A stretch of DNA of 64,000 nt from Phycisphaeraceae bacterium (GTDB taxonomy: Bacteria; Planctomycetota; Phycisphaerae; Phycisphaerales; UBA1924): positions 746,001 to 810,000 of the forward strand of contig JAHBXF010000002.1 in assembly GCA_019636615.1 (NCBI GenBank). The letters are read 5' to 3'. The notes below the pieces were generated by a model, which searched no databases, was not told the origin of the DNA, and saw only the letters and a list, made by a program, of their open reading frames with translations. Position 1 is the first letter of the stretch. Each line of letters opens with the position of its first letter. Shown piece after piece: positions 45,452 through 57,400 of this stretch. A program made the translations under genes and the position numbers.

Positions 45452-48400
45452 GGGCGAGGTCCCATCGGCTCCCTGCGCGGCGGCGGGGCTGTCGTCGGTG
45501 TAATCCGCACGCTCGGCGACTGGTCTTCGATGACCGCGGGCCCGCCGCTGGGCCCCGATGGACCGGCCGGGTCGGTGATGGGCCAGTCTGAATGGTGCTG
45601 TTCGGGGGGCCATGGCCAGTCGCTCGCGCCGTCGCCCGGCTGGCTTGTTTTCTGCCGCAGATTCTTCACGTCTTCACGGATGCGTTCGAGATAATCGAGC
45701 ACGCGAGTGGGGTCTTCCATGCGATCGACAGACTGGTCTGTGATGGCCCCGACCGTCACTTCAGACGACCCCACAACGCCCGGGATGATGCGGGGCGTGA
45801 CGATCACGAGCAGTTCGGTCTTACGGGCCTCGTCTTGCTTGCTGCGGAACGGAAGGCCGATGACAGGAATATCACCGATGATGGGCACCTTGGTGCGACG
45901 CTGCTCCATGGTGGTCTGAATAAGACCGCCGATGACGATGGACTGCCCATCCTTCACCGTGACCACGGTGTCAACGCTCCGCTTCGAGATGACCGGGGCG
46001 GTCTGGTCTCGGTTGATCTGCGTGGTGCGGTTGGTCAGTTGGGAGATGGAGGGGCTGATCTCCATGCGCACGAAACCGTCGTCGCTGATCGAGGGCGTCA
46101 CGTTCATGATGATGCCCACCGGGATGCGCTCGACGGACGAAATTAGCGTGCCGACATTGCTGCGCTCGGTGCTGCCCGCGACACCGATCTCATCGCCTAC
46201 GTTGATCTCGGCGGGCTGATTGTTGTTCACCGTGACCTGCGGGTTGCTCAGCACCTCGAGTTTGCCCTGCGCTTCGAGCGCACGCACGAGAATGCCAAAG
46301 TCGGCCGATGTCACCGAGAGGTTCGGCACGCCCAGCGCGGTGGCGACCCCCGAGCCCGCCCCCAGGAACCCGATCCGCGCGGCATCGCCGCCGAGGGGCC
46401 CGATGTTGAAGTCCATGCCCCACTGCTGGCTGTTGTCGAGCGTGACTTCGGCCAGAAGCACCTGGATCATCACCTGCGGGGGCGGCGTGTCGAGTTCCTG
46501 CACGATGCCCAGCACGGCGGACATATACCGCGGCGAGGTTGAGATGACCAGTTTGTTCGATTTCTCATCGCCCACCACGGTCACTTCCTGCTCGAGACGA
46601 CGCATGAGCGAGCCGGTGAGCTGCGGTCCCAGTGTGGACCGCTCGGCATCGACTTCGCCGCGGAAGTAACTGCGCAGGGTTGTTTCGATCTCTTTGGCTT
46701 TCGCGTTGCGGAGGTTGTAGACGCGGCGCTCGCGGTCATTGGCCTGAATGGCGTCGATCTCCTGGATGATCTGACGCACCAGCGCGAGGTACTCGTCCGT
46801 GCCAGAGACGATGAGCGTGTTGGTGCGCAGGTCGACGGCGATCGAGAGTTGCTGACGCTCATCGGGCACCGCCGTGACCGACGTGCCCGCGAGCGAGGCC
46901 GTGTCAGAAACGTCTTCTCCGGCCGCATCCATCCGTCGCTGCCCCGCGGGCAGCAGAACCATGGCGTTGCCCCGCTGCTCGAGCCTGAACGTGTCTCGCA
47001 GCAGGTCGGCCATCTGGCGAGCATCGGCGTTCACCAGCGTGAAACGCTCGATTTTCCGTGCGCCCGCCGATGACCGCTCGATGTCCTCGATCATTTCAGA
47101 GATCAACGCGACCATCGGGTCGGGGGCCGTGATCCAGATCGAGTTGGTGCGGGGGTCGGCGGTCAGCGTGACCTGATCGCGGATGGCGCCGTCGATCTCC
47201 GCCTCGGTGGGCGGGCGGCCGGTCTGGCCGACGATGTCGCCCGCGACCCGATCACGCAGGAACATCAGCCGCGTGGCCTGCCTGGCCCCAACGCCGCTGC
47301 CACCGCCGACGGGCCGGCCCGCGATGACCGACTGAACAAGGTTCACCACTTCAGAGGCGTTCGCGCTCTTGAGTTCGATCCAGCGGATCTGCTGTCGCGC
47401 CGCGACCTCGGCGCTGTCCAGACGCTTCGAGAGCGCGCGAAGTTCGATCATGTCCTGCTCATTGCCGGAAATGATCAACGAGTTCAAACGCTCGTTGGGC
47501 GTCACCGAGACCGCGCCGGGCCCTCTGCGCTGCAACTCACGCTCGATATAGAGCCCGTTGAGTGAGACCGCGACCTCGGCGGCACGCGCCTTGCTCAACT
47601 GCACAATATCGACGCGCTCACCGGCGGCGAGTTTGGCCGAATCGGCCGTGAGCGCGGCGACAAGTTCTCGCACAACCTGCAGGTTCTCGTCGCTGCACGC
47701 CACGATGAGCATGTTGCTCGTCGGTTCGGCCTCGATGCTGAACGCATCCAGCGGCGTGCGAACCGCGCCCCCCTGGGCCGCCGCCGAGATCCGCTCACGC
47801 ATCAGCCGGTCGATGCGCGGGGCGAGTTGCCGAACGTCAGCATTCGTCACCGGGATGACGTGCAGCCCGACCGAGAAGTTGCTCTGGTCGCTGTCCAGCG
47901 TGGCGATCATGCCTTCGAGCACGGCGAAGGTGCGGTGGCTGGTCGTCACGACCAGCGAGTTGGTGCGCTGGTCTGGCGTCACGACCAGCCTGTCCTCGGG
48001 CCGCTGATCGGGGAGCGTCTCTCGCTGGCGGAAGACATCGCGGAGCATCGCCGCCACGCGGTCTGCCGCGGCGTTGCGCAGCGGGAAGATGCGCACCGTG
48101 TTGGCGGCAGAGGCCGCCTCAACGTCGAGCATCCCCGCGAGCGCCTTGACGACTTTGAGATTCGCCGGCGTGCCGACAACGATCAGCGCATTGAGCTGTT
48201 CATCCGCGCTGATCACAAGCCCTGTGACGGGCGCGAACAGGTCTGCCTGAACCGTGTTGTTCTTGTCGGCGGGGTTGACGGGCGCTCCGTCGATGGACAT
48301 GCGGAGACGGCCGAACTGCCTTTGCAAACCCATCGCATCGGGCGAGAGCGTGAGGCCGCGAACAAGCACTTCCTGGAGTTTGCGCGCGAGCACGGTGGCG

Positions 48401-51400
48401 TCCGCGTGCTTCATGGGCAGAATGAGCGGCTCGATCCAGTTTGCCGCGCGATCGCTGTCGAGGTCTTTGACGAGCACCTCGACCAGCGCGACCGCCTCTT
48501 CTCGGCCGGCCACAATGAGCGTGTTCGTGCGGTCGTCAACGGTCACGGCGATGTCGCCCGCCAGCGCCTGCCCGGTGGCCGTGGGCGGCAGGCCCTGCCG
48601 CCGGGTGCCGGGCAGCCGACGCAGCGCCTCGCCCTGGCTGAACAACTGGTCGACAACTTGTTTCACGCGCGTCGAAGAGGCGTTGGAGAGCGTGAAGATG
48701 CGCACGATGACCGCGTCGCCGATGGGGAGCGTGTCGAGCAGTTTCACGACCTCGCGTACCGCTTCGATGTTGGCGGGGGTCGATGAAGCAACGATGGCGT
48801 TCGCTTCGACATCCGCCACAAGCCGTATGGGCTTGCTGAGGTCAAAGGCGGCCGCCGGCTGATCCAGCCCCGAGCGCGATATCCCAAGCCGGCGAACATG
48901 CTCAGCCAGCGCCCTGGCTGGCCCGGTATCGACCGCCTGATCGGTGCCGGTGCGCAGCATGGCAGTCAGCGTTTGAACCAGCGGCCCCGCGGAGGCCATC
49001 CGAAGTGGGATGAACGCCATGGACTGCGTGCTGTCGACCGGCGCCGCATCGATCGCCTTGACGAGTGATTCAAGCGTTCTCGCGTCCGCCGGCCCGCCGA
49101 TGACGGCGATCGCACGCCGGCTGGAAAGAGTCACGATGGTGACCGGCTCAGAAACGATGCCCGGACGATCGGGCGCCTGCGGCCTGCTCACGCCCATCTC
49201 GTCGAGGGTGCGCTTGATGTCCGCGGGCGCGTTGTTGGTGATGTCGATGATCGTGACACTCTGCCCAAGGCCCCCCAGGGGCCCCGCGGCACCGTCTCCA
49301 TCCGCGCCGTCCTGTCCCGGGGGCAGCATGTCGAGTTCACGCACAACGCGGGTGATTTCGACAAGCAGCCGCTCGCTGCAGGCAACCACCAGCGAGTTGC
49401 TGCTGCGATCAATCTCGATGGCGATGGTCTCTCCGAGTTGACGTGCTGTCTCGCCGAAGGTCGTCAGGAGCGTTTGCCGCAGCCTGCCCGCGGGAACGTG
49501 GCGCAGGCGGATGACGTGCGGCAGGATCCGTCCGGCGGCCCCTTGATCCTGCAGCGCCTCGGCCAGGGCCTTGATCTGCAGGAACTTCTCTTCATCCGCT
49601 CGCACGATGAGACTCCCCGACGCGTCGTCGCCCACGATGACAACGCTGCGCGGCCCGGTGACACCCGAGGGTCCAGCCCCTGGCCCACGCTCCGGACGGG
49701 GCATGAACATGTCCCGCAGGGTCGCTGCGATGGTCGATGGCTTGCCGGTGCGAAGCGGGATGATTCGTGCCGCGGGCATGTTCGCAAAGCCCGCAACATC
49801 CAGTTGCTTCACAACCTCGGTGATGCGTTCCATGTCGCGTGAGGCGGCAAAGATGATCAGCGAGTTGGTGATGGTTTCGGCGGATATCGTGGGCGGTGCC
49901 TCGATCTCGGCCAGGGCGGTCGCCTCGGTAACGCCCGTCGCTCGCCGGTCAGCGGCCTGACGCTGCGCCATCATCGCCTGCTGGCGCTGCGCCTGCTCCA
50001 GTGGGGCACGGAAGCCTTCGTTGAGTGCGCGGGCAATTCCCGCCGCGTCCGAGTACGTGAGCGGGATGACGGCAAGACGCCGCCGCGTGTCGTACTCCTT
50101 CGTGTCGAGTTTTTCGAGCAGCGCACGGATGCCCTGCCATTCGCCCGCATCGGCGCGGATCACCAGCGAGTTGCTCAGCGGGTCGGGCAGCACAGTGACT
50201 GTTCTGGCCGCGGGGCTCGCCGCCTCCATCGCATATCGCCCGTAGAAGACGCGCAGCGCCGTTGCGGTCTGCTCGGCGTTGGCATACTCGAGTTTCACAA
50301 ACTCGGTGGTCCTCGCGTCGCCGGCGGGGGTGTCGAGTTCTGCGATGATCTTCTCGATCTCTTCGATCTGATCCGCCGGCGCGTAAAGCGTGATCGCATT
50401 GTCCTGCAGTGAATAGTCCACCGAGGCATCAGGGTCGTTCGGGTTGCGGGGCCTGGCACGCAGCACCTGCCGCACGGTCGATGCCACGTCCATCGCGTCG
50501 GCCGCTTTCAGACGGTACCGCCTGAAGACCGAGCCGCTCCGCACCGGTTCCTGATCGATCTTGCGTACCTGCTCCATCACCAACGCGATCGCCTCGCGGC
50601 TTCCCGTCAGCATGAGTGAGTTGCTGCGAACCACGGGCGTCACAGTGACCTTCACGTTCGCGGGCAGCGCGGCACGGATCGCCTGCGCGACGTCCTGCGC
50701 CCGTGCTGTCGCCAACGGCACCGTTTCGATATTCACATCCTCGGCACGCGGCGGCGCATCGATCTGCCTGAGCAACGCCGCGATTTCGTCAAACGACGCG
50801 GCGGAGGCCGAAAGAATCACCGAGTTCGTGCTCGGCTGGGGCGTGACGATCACACGCTCCTGCCCTGCTTCCCGCTGGCCGTACATGGTCCTGAGCACAT
50901 CCGAAGCGTCTCTCGCGGTGGCGTTCTGCAGCACGAACACTTCGATGCGACGATCTTTCCCCGCCTCGGGCTGATCGATCTGCGCGACAAGGTCATTCAC
51001 CGTGCCCAGTTCGCTCTCGGGCCCGGCGACGAGGAGCACGTTGCCGTCTGCCGAACCAACGATGTTGATCGGCGGCGCGTCAAGGCCCTGCGCCCGCGCA
51101 CGATCGGCGAAGAACTGCCGCAGGTTGCTGGCGACCCGGTCGGCACGCGCGTGGCTGAGCGTGATCGCCTCGATTTTTCTCGCTTCTGTCGCGTCGGCAG
51201 AGTCCAGTTGTGCGATATACGAAACCGCTTTCTCGACGTTCTCGCCCTTGCCGGCAAGAATGAGCGCTCGTCGCTGGCGGTCGATCTGAACCAGAACCCC
51301 CGCGGGGTCTGGCCCTCGCCACGGTCGCCAGCCGGGCGTCGAGAAGGCCCGTTCGAGAACTGACCTCAACGCGGCCAGGTCTGCCGTACGCACTTCCACC

Positions 51401-54400
51401 GAGCGTACGACCGTCTCGGCACGCCCCGACGCGGGCTGGTCCATCGCGGAGATGAGCCGCTCGACCACTTCGATCTGTTCACCCTTGCCGATGAGAATGA
51501 TGCTGTTTGATGGCTCGTTGGTCTCGATGTACAGGTGCTGATCATCGCCCTGCTGCTGCCGCCCGCCGCCCCAGACTGAAGTCCAGCGGATCTCGTCGGC
51601 GATGTTGCGCAGCGACTCTCCAAGTTCGCTCACGCTCGCGTGGCGCAGCGCCACAATGCGGAACTGGAAATCCTGAACCGGCGTCGGGCTGTCGAACGTG
51701 GCCACGAGCGACTTGACCTGCTCAAAGTCTTCATCCGCCGCCGCGACAAGCACAGTCCCGGTTCGCTTGTCTCCGGCGACGGCCACCCGGTTCGTCACAC
51801 GCTGTCCTGGGCGAGAAGAGGCATTGGCACGCTCGGTGAAAAACCGCTGCAACGCCGCCGCGACCACGGCCGCGTCGGCGCGTTCGAGTTTCACGGCTCG
51901 CACGGGCAGCCCGCTGGTCTCCGCCGCGTCGATCTGTGCGATCAACGAGCGAACCCGCTCCATCTCATCCTTGGGCGCCCTCACCACGAGCAGGCTAGAG
52001 CCATCCTGGGCAGAGATCCGCAGGCGGTCCTTTTTCGCGGCATCCCGCCCGATGATCACCTCGTCGATGGCTCTCTGGATCGTGCTGGGCGTCGCCTGCT
52101 GAAGCGTGAAGACGGCAGTCTCCTGCGAAGGGTCCTCCACACTCGCGTCGCTGGTTTCGAGCAAACGCACAACATCCTGGTGTTGGCCCGCCGTCGCCGC
52201 GACGAGAAGGCTGTTCGTGCGATCTTCGGCGATGAACCGTGGCGTGGGAGTATCGGTGGCGCCCGCGAACTGCCGCTGGGCATCAAAGGCGGACTGGAGC
52301 GTGCGCGCCATGTCCGCAGACCTCGCGTACGTCAGCGAATACCGCCGGATCGCCATCCGGTGGCGCGTCGGCGTCTGGTCGAGCGTTTCGATGAACCTGT
52401 CGAGCACCGCGAGGGCTTCGCTGGGCGCGGCGATGATCAGCGAAGAGCCTGATGGATCTGCCACCGCTCGCACGCTTGCGGGGTCGATTCGCATCGGTTC
52501 GGCCCCCTCGATCGCGACATCGAGCATGCGCGTGCGACGGGCCTGGGCCCCGCGGGGGTCTTCCGCGAAGAGATCGCGGATCGCCTGCATGGCACGCGCG
52601 GCGGTGATGTTCTCGAGCGGATACACCTTCACCGCGACGGTTCGCGCCGTGTCCATCTGGGCGATGCTGGTGATCAGCATCCCCACCGTCTCAAAGTCGG
52701 TATCGTTGCTCAGCACGATCAGCGCGCCACCGGCAGGATCGGCGAGAACACTCACCGGCCCGGTGAAACCCCCGCCCGCGGCTCCGGCGCGGCCCACTTG
52801 GGTGATCGTCTGCTGCAACAGCGACGCCAGGCCGCTGGCCTCGACGCCCCTCGGCAAGGCGACAACCCGCACGCCAACCGGCTCTGACGGCATTTCTCGC
52901 TGCAACTGTTCAGCGAGCGCGGCAAGCCGCTCGGTCTGGCGAGGGGCACCGATGAGAAGCAGTGTATTGGTGCCGGGATCAACGGCGATCGTGATCTGAT
53001 CATCCGCCGATTCGTCTTCCGAAACCACGGCTTTCACAGTCGGCTTCGCGGGAGTAACGCTCTGCTGCGCCGCCGGCGGCTCGGCCTGTTGCGGAGACTC
53101 AGCCCCCGACGCCCGGGCCAGAGGTGCCGGATTCTGCGACACCGGCGGGTCTTCATGGGCTGATTCGCCCGCGAACGCTTCGGGCGCTTCGACGACCACC
53201 GTACCGAAGACAATCGCGCTCAAGGCCAGCGCACGCCAGTCGCCGCCCGCGGCCGCCTGCTGCGATGTTCGCTCAACTCCTGATGGGCTCAGCATCGATC
53301 GCCCTCCCGGTTGGGTCTCTTCACCGCTGTGCCTCATGCTCTGCTTCTTGGGAGCGCCGCCCCCGCCGCCGGGCGTGGGTTCGTCCGGGTCTGTGTTCTC
53401 TCCACCGTTGGTGCGTGACTTCTGACGGCGCAGAAGTTCATCGGTCGTGAGAACCTCGACCTTGGCCCCGCCGCTCTGCTCGCTCATGCGGCGCAGCGTG
53501 CGTGCGAGCATCTCGGCATCAACTTTCGAGCGATCGACGGGCACCATGCGCATCTGACGGGTGCTCATCGCCGCTGCTTTGTCCAGCGTGCCAGCGAGTT
53601 CTTCGATGGTTGCCATCTGCTGCGCGGTCGCGCGAACAATCAGCGAGTTGCTCACCGCATCGACGCGAACCGTCGGGGCCGCCGCCGTCGATGCGTCTTC
53701 CTCAAAGACCGCCGCGATGTTTGCCGCGAACTGCGCGGCCTCGGCGTTGCGCAGGGTGATCACACGCAGTTGCCGCTGCGCACCTTCGTTTGATTCCGCT
53801 CGGTCGAGCGATTCCACGACCTGCACCGCCAGGTCGAGCATCGCCGTGGGCCCGCTGACGACAACCGCGTTCGTGCGCGGATCCGCGGCCACCCGCACGC
53901 GCGGGCGTTCTTCGGCGCCACGCGAGAGCGCCTGAACCCTCGCCCACTCGGGCAGCCTGTCGAGCGCCGACTCGCGTGCCAGCACGCCTTCGAGCACCGG
54001 CGCGAGCGCCTCGGCGCGGCCGTGCTTGAGCACGATGGTGCGAACCCCGACGCCATCCTTATCCGCGGCAACATCGAGCGAGTTCACCAGCGACTCGGCT
54101 CTTTCGATCTGCGTACGTGTGCCGACCACCACCAGCGTGTTGCTCGCGGCCTCCGGCGTCACCGTCGCCTCGGGCTCGCCGGCGACGCTCTGCGCGCGAA
54201 CCGCCTGCGAGACCGCGGCCGCCGCGCTCTCGGCGCTGCCGCGCAGCATACGGAACACACGCACCTCGGGGGCCCCCGCGACCGATTCAGAGTCGAGAGA
54301 CTTGATCAGGCCGTCGGCCACTGCGAGGATCTCTCGCGACGCGGTCACCAGAAGCGTGTTCGACGGCGCATCCGCGGTCACCTCGACCAGGTTCACGTCG

Positions 54401-57400
54401 TCGGGCACCGGAGTACCCGAAGCCCGCGCCGCCTCTCTGGCCCGCCCCGAGAGCACCCGCTCGACAAGCGGCTGCATGCGCTCCGCCCTGGCGCGCACGA
54501 GCGCGTACATCTTCAGTTCAGAGTTGGTCTCAACCCATGAATCAACACGCTTGACCACCTCTTCAACGTGCGTGAAGATCGCCTGAGGGCCGCTGACGAT
54601 CAGCGTTCGAGTGCCCGGCTCTGAAGATATCGTCACGGGCGCGCGGGCAGACTGTCCCGCGTTGCCGAGCGAACCGCTGGAGGCGAGTGTGCGCAGCGTG
54701 CCCGCCAGTGTGTTCACGTCGGCCCTGGTCAGCCGGTACGTGCGCACGAGCAGATCTTCCGTCATCTGCGCCTGGTCAAGACTCTTGACGATCTGCTCGA
54801 AGCCCGCCAGCCGCTTCGCCGGGGCATCAACGATGAGCGAGTTTGTCGCCCTGTCGGCCCGCACCACCACTTCGCGCGGGGGCCTGAGGTCCGGCCTGGG
54901 CTGGCGTGTGCGCGGGTCCAGGGGCATCTGAGGCTCGGGGAACATCTGGTCGATGGTCTGAGCCAGTTCTTCGGCCCTGGCGACTCGAAGCGGAAAGATC
55001 CTGATTTCTCGGCCCTCTCCACCAGTGGCGTCCGTCTCGTTGAGTTCATCAACGATCGCCTCGATCTCGGGTAGAAGATCCGCGTGCGCAGAGACCACGA
55101 GAGTGTTTGTGCCCGGGTCTGCCTCGATATTCACCGGCTGCTTGCCGCGCTGCTCGATCGGTCTGCGGTCATACTCCCTCTGAAGCACCGCCGCCATGTT
55201 CTGAGCGTCGGTAGACCGCAGTTTGAGAATCCGCATCGGCGGCTTCTCGGCGCTCTGGCGAGCGTCAAGGCTGCGTGCGAGGGCCTCGATCACCGCCATC
55301 TGCCCGGGCTGGGCGGCCACCATGATCGAGTTTGTCGATTCGATCGCTTCGATCACCGGCTCTGGCCCGCCCCGGATCATCATCGTCTCGCTGCTGGCGA
55401 CCATGTCCGAGAGAAACGCCACAACCTCTTCGGCCCTGGCCAGCCGCATCTCGATCAGCCGGACCTCTCTCGCCGGGCCGGCCTGCCGCTGAAGTTCGTC
55501 CATCACCCTGGTGAAACGATCCATCGCGTCTTTGTCGGCCACAACCATCAGCGAGTTGCTCGTCTCGTCAACGGTGATGTCGACAGGGTTCGCGTCCGGG
55601 ATCTGGCTGACCTGCGCCTGATAGATCTCTGTGGCACGGTCACGCACCTTCGCCGCCTTCTCGTTGGCGATCGGGAAGATCCTCAGCGATTTCTCCACCG
55701 GGGCCAGCGCAAGATCAGAGAGCACCTGTTCCACGGTCGAGAACGTGTGGTCGTCGCCCGCCACGATCAATGTGGCGCTCTTGGGCTCGACTTCGATCAG
55801 CACCTGCACGGGCTGCTTGCCGGTCTGCGCGGGCTCAGAGAGAATGCCGCGCTGCGCCATCGATCGCAGCGTGGCCGCCACAGCGTCCAGGCTCGCGCCC
55901 TTGACGTGGTATGTGCGCAGCGTCGCTCGCACGGGCATCTCGACGCGGTCGAGTTTCGCGGCCAGTTCACGCAGCGCCTCCATCCGTTCCGCCGGCGCGT
56001 CGATGATGATCGCGTTGCTCTGCGGTTCGGCAGAGACCTGCACCTCGCGCGGCTGCTTGAGCCAGGGCTGCGGCCGGCCCAGCCGATCGGTCGGCACCGG
56101 CGGCTCGGGGTAGAGCCTGTCGAGCGCCGCCGCGACATCCACCGCCTTGGCCACCTTCAGCGGGAAGATCTCGGTCACACGCTTGGCGGTGGCGCGATCA
56201 CGGTTGATCTCTTCGACAAAGTCCCTGATCTCCTCGAAGAGGTCGGGGTGCGCCGAGACAATCAGCGTGTTGGTCGCGGCGTCCGCGCGAACGTCGACGG
56301 GCTTGGCCGCGCGGTCGGCCTGCGGTCTGCGGTTGTACTGCTCGACCAGCATCGCGGCAATGGCCGGCGCCTCGGCGCTGCGCACCTGAAGAAGTTTCAG
56401 CGCCGGCGGCGTGCCGCTCTCGAGCCTGTCGATCCGTTCGAGCAACTCGGCCACAACACCGTGCTGCGCATCCTCGGCGGTGACGAGGATCGAGTTGGTG
56501 CGCTCGATCACCCGCAGCGTCGGCGGCGGCACGCGCCTCGCCGGGTCGGCGGGTTCGGCCTCACGCAGGAGCGCGGTAAGGTCTTCGATGGCTCGCGGGG
56601 CGGCGATGTTCTTGACATCAAGCACGCGGGTCCGTCGTTCGGGGGGCGAGAACTGCTGCACCTGAGTCAGAGTTTCAGCAAACATCGCCACGCCGCCGGC
56701 AGAGCCGGAGATCACGACGCTTCCCGAAACCTCGTCGAGCTCCGTGGTGATCGGCCCGGCCTCCTGGGCGGTCCGTCCCCTGGCGCGTTGTTCATACAGC
56801 GATGTCGCGCGTTCGATGGCTCCCTTGGGGTCGGTGCCGCTCAATCGCAGGATGCGGACATCGCGCCCCCGCACATCCGGCGCATCGACCTGCTCGATCA
56901 GCCCCTTGATGACCGCGAACTGCGACGAAGCCGCACGCACAATGAGTGTGCGCATCTCATCGAGCGCCTCGAACTGCGGAGCCTGCACCGGCGCACCGCC
57001 GCCTTCGAGCATCGCCGGCGCGAGCCTGGCCAGTTTCGAGGCGGCCACACTGGGCGCGACCGACTCGAGCGTGAACAGCCGCGTCTCGACAGCGCCGGCC
57101 AGCGACGTCCGAACCGTTCGCAGCACACCCTCAAATCTGGCCTGCGCCTCGGCGCTGCCCACAACCGTCGCCACACCCGTTTCGCCCTCCACCGAGAGCG
57201 CGATCCGCAGGGCCGGCGTATCGGCGGTGGTGTCGTACAGCGCTTTCGCGGCCTCAAGGGCCCGGGCGGTCGTGGAGGCATCAAGCCGCAGCAGACGCAC
57301 CTCGCGCTGCCCGGTGGTCGGCGTGTCGAACGCCTCAACAAGCCCGCTGATCATCGTCACGTCGCTGTCGTTGCCCAGGATCACCAGCGATCGCCCATCC

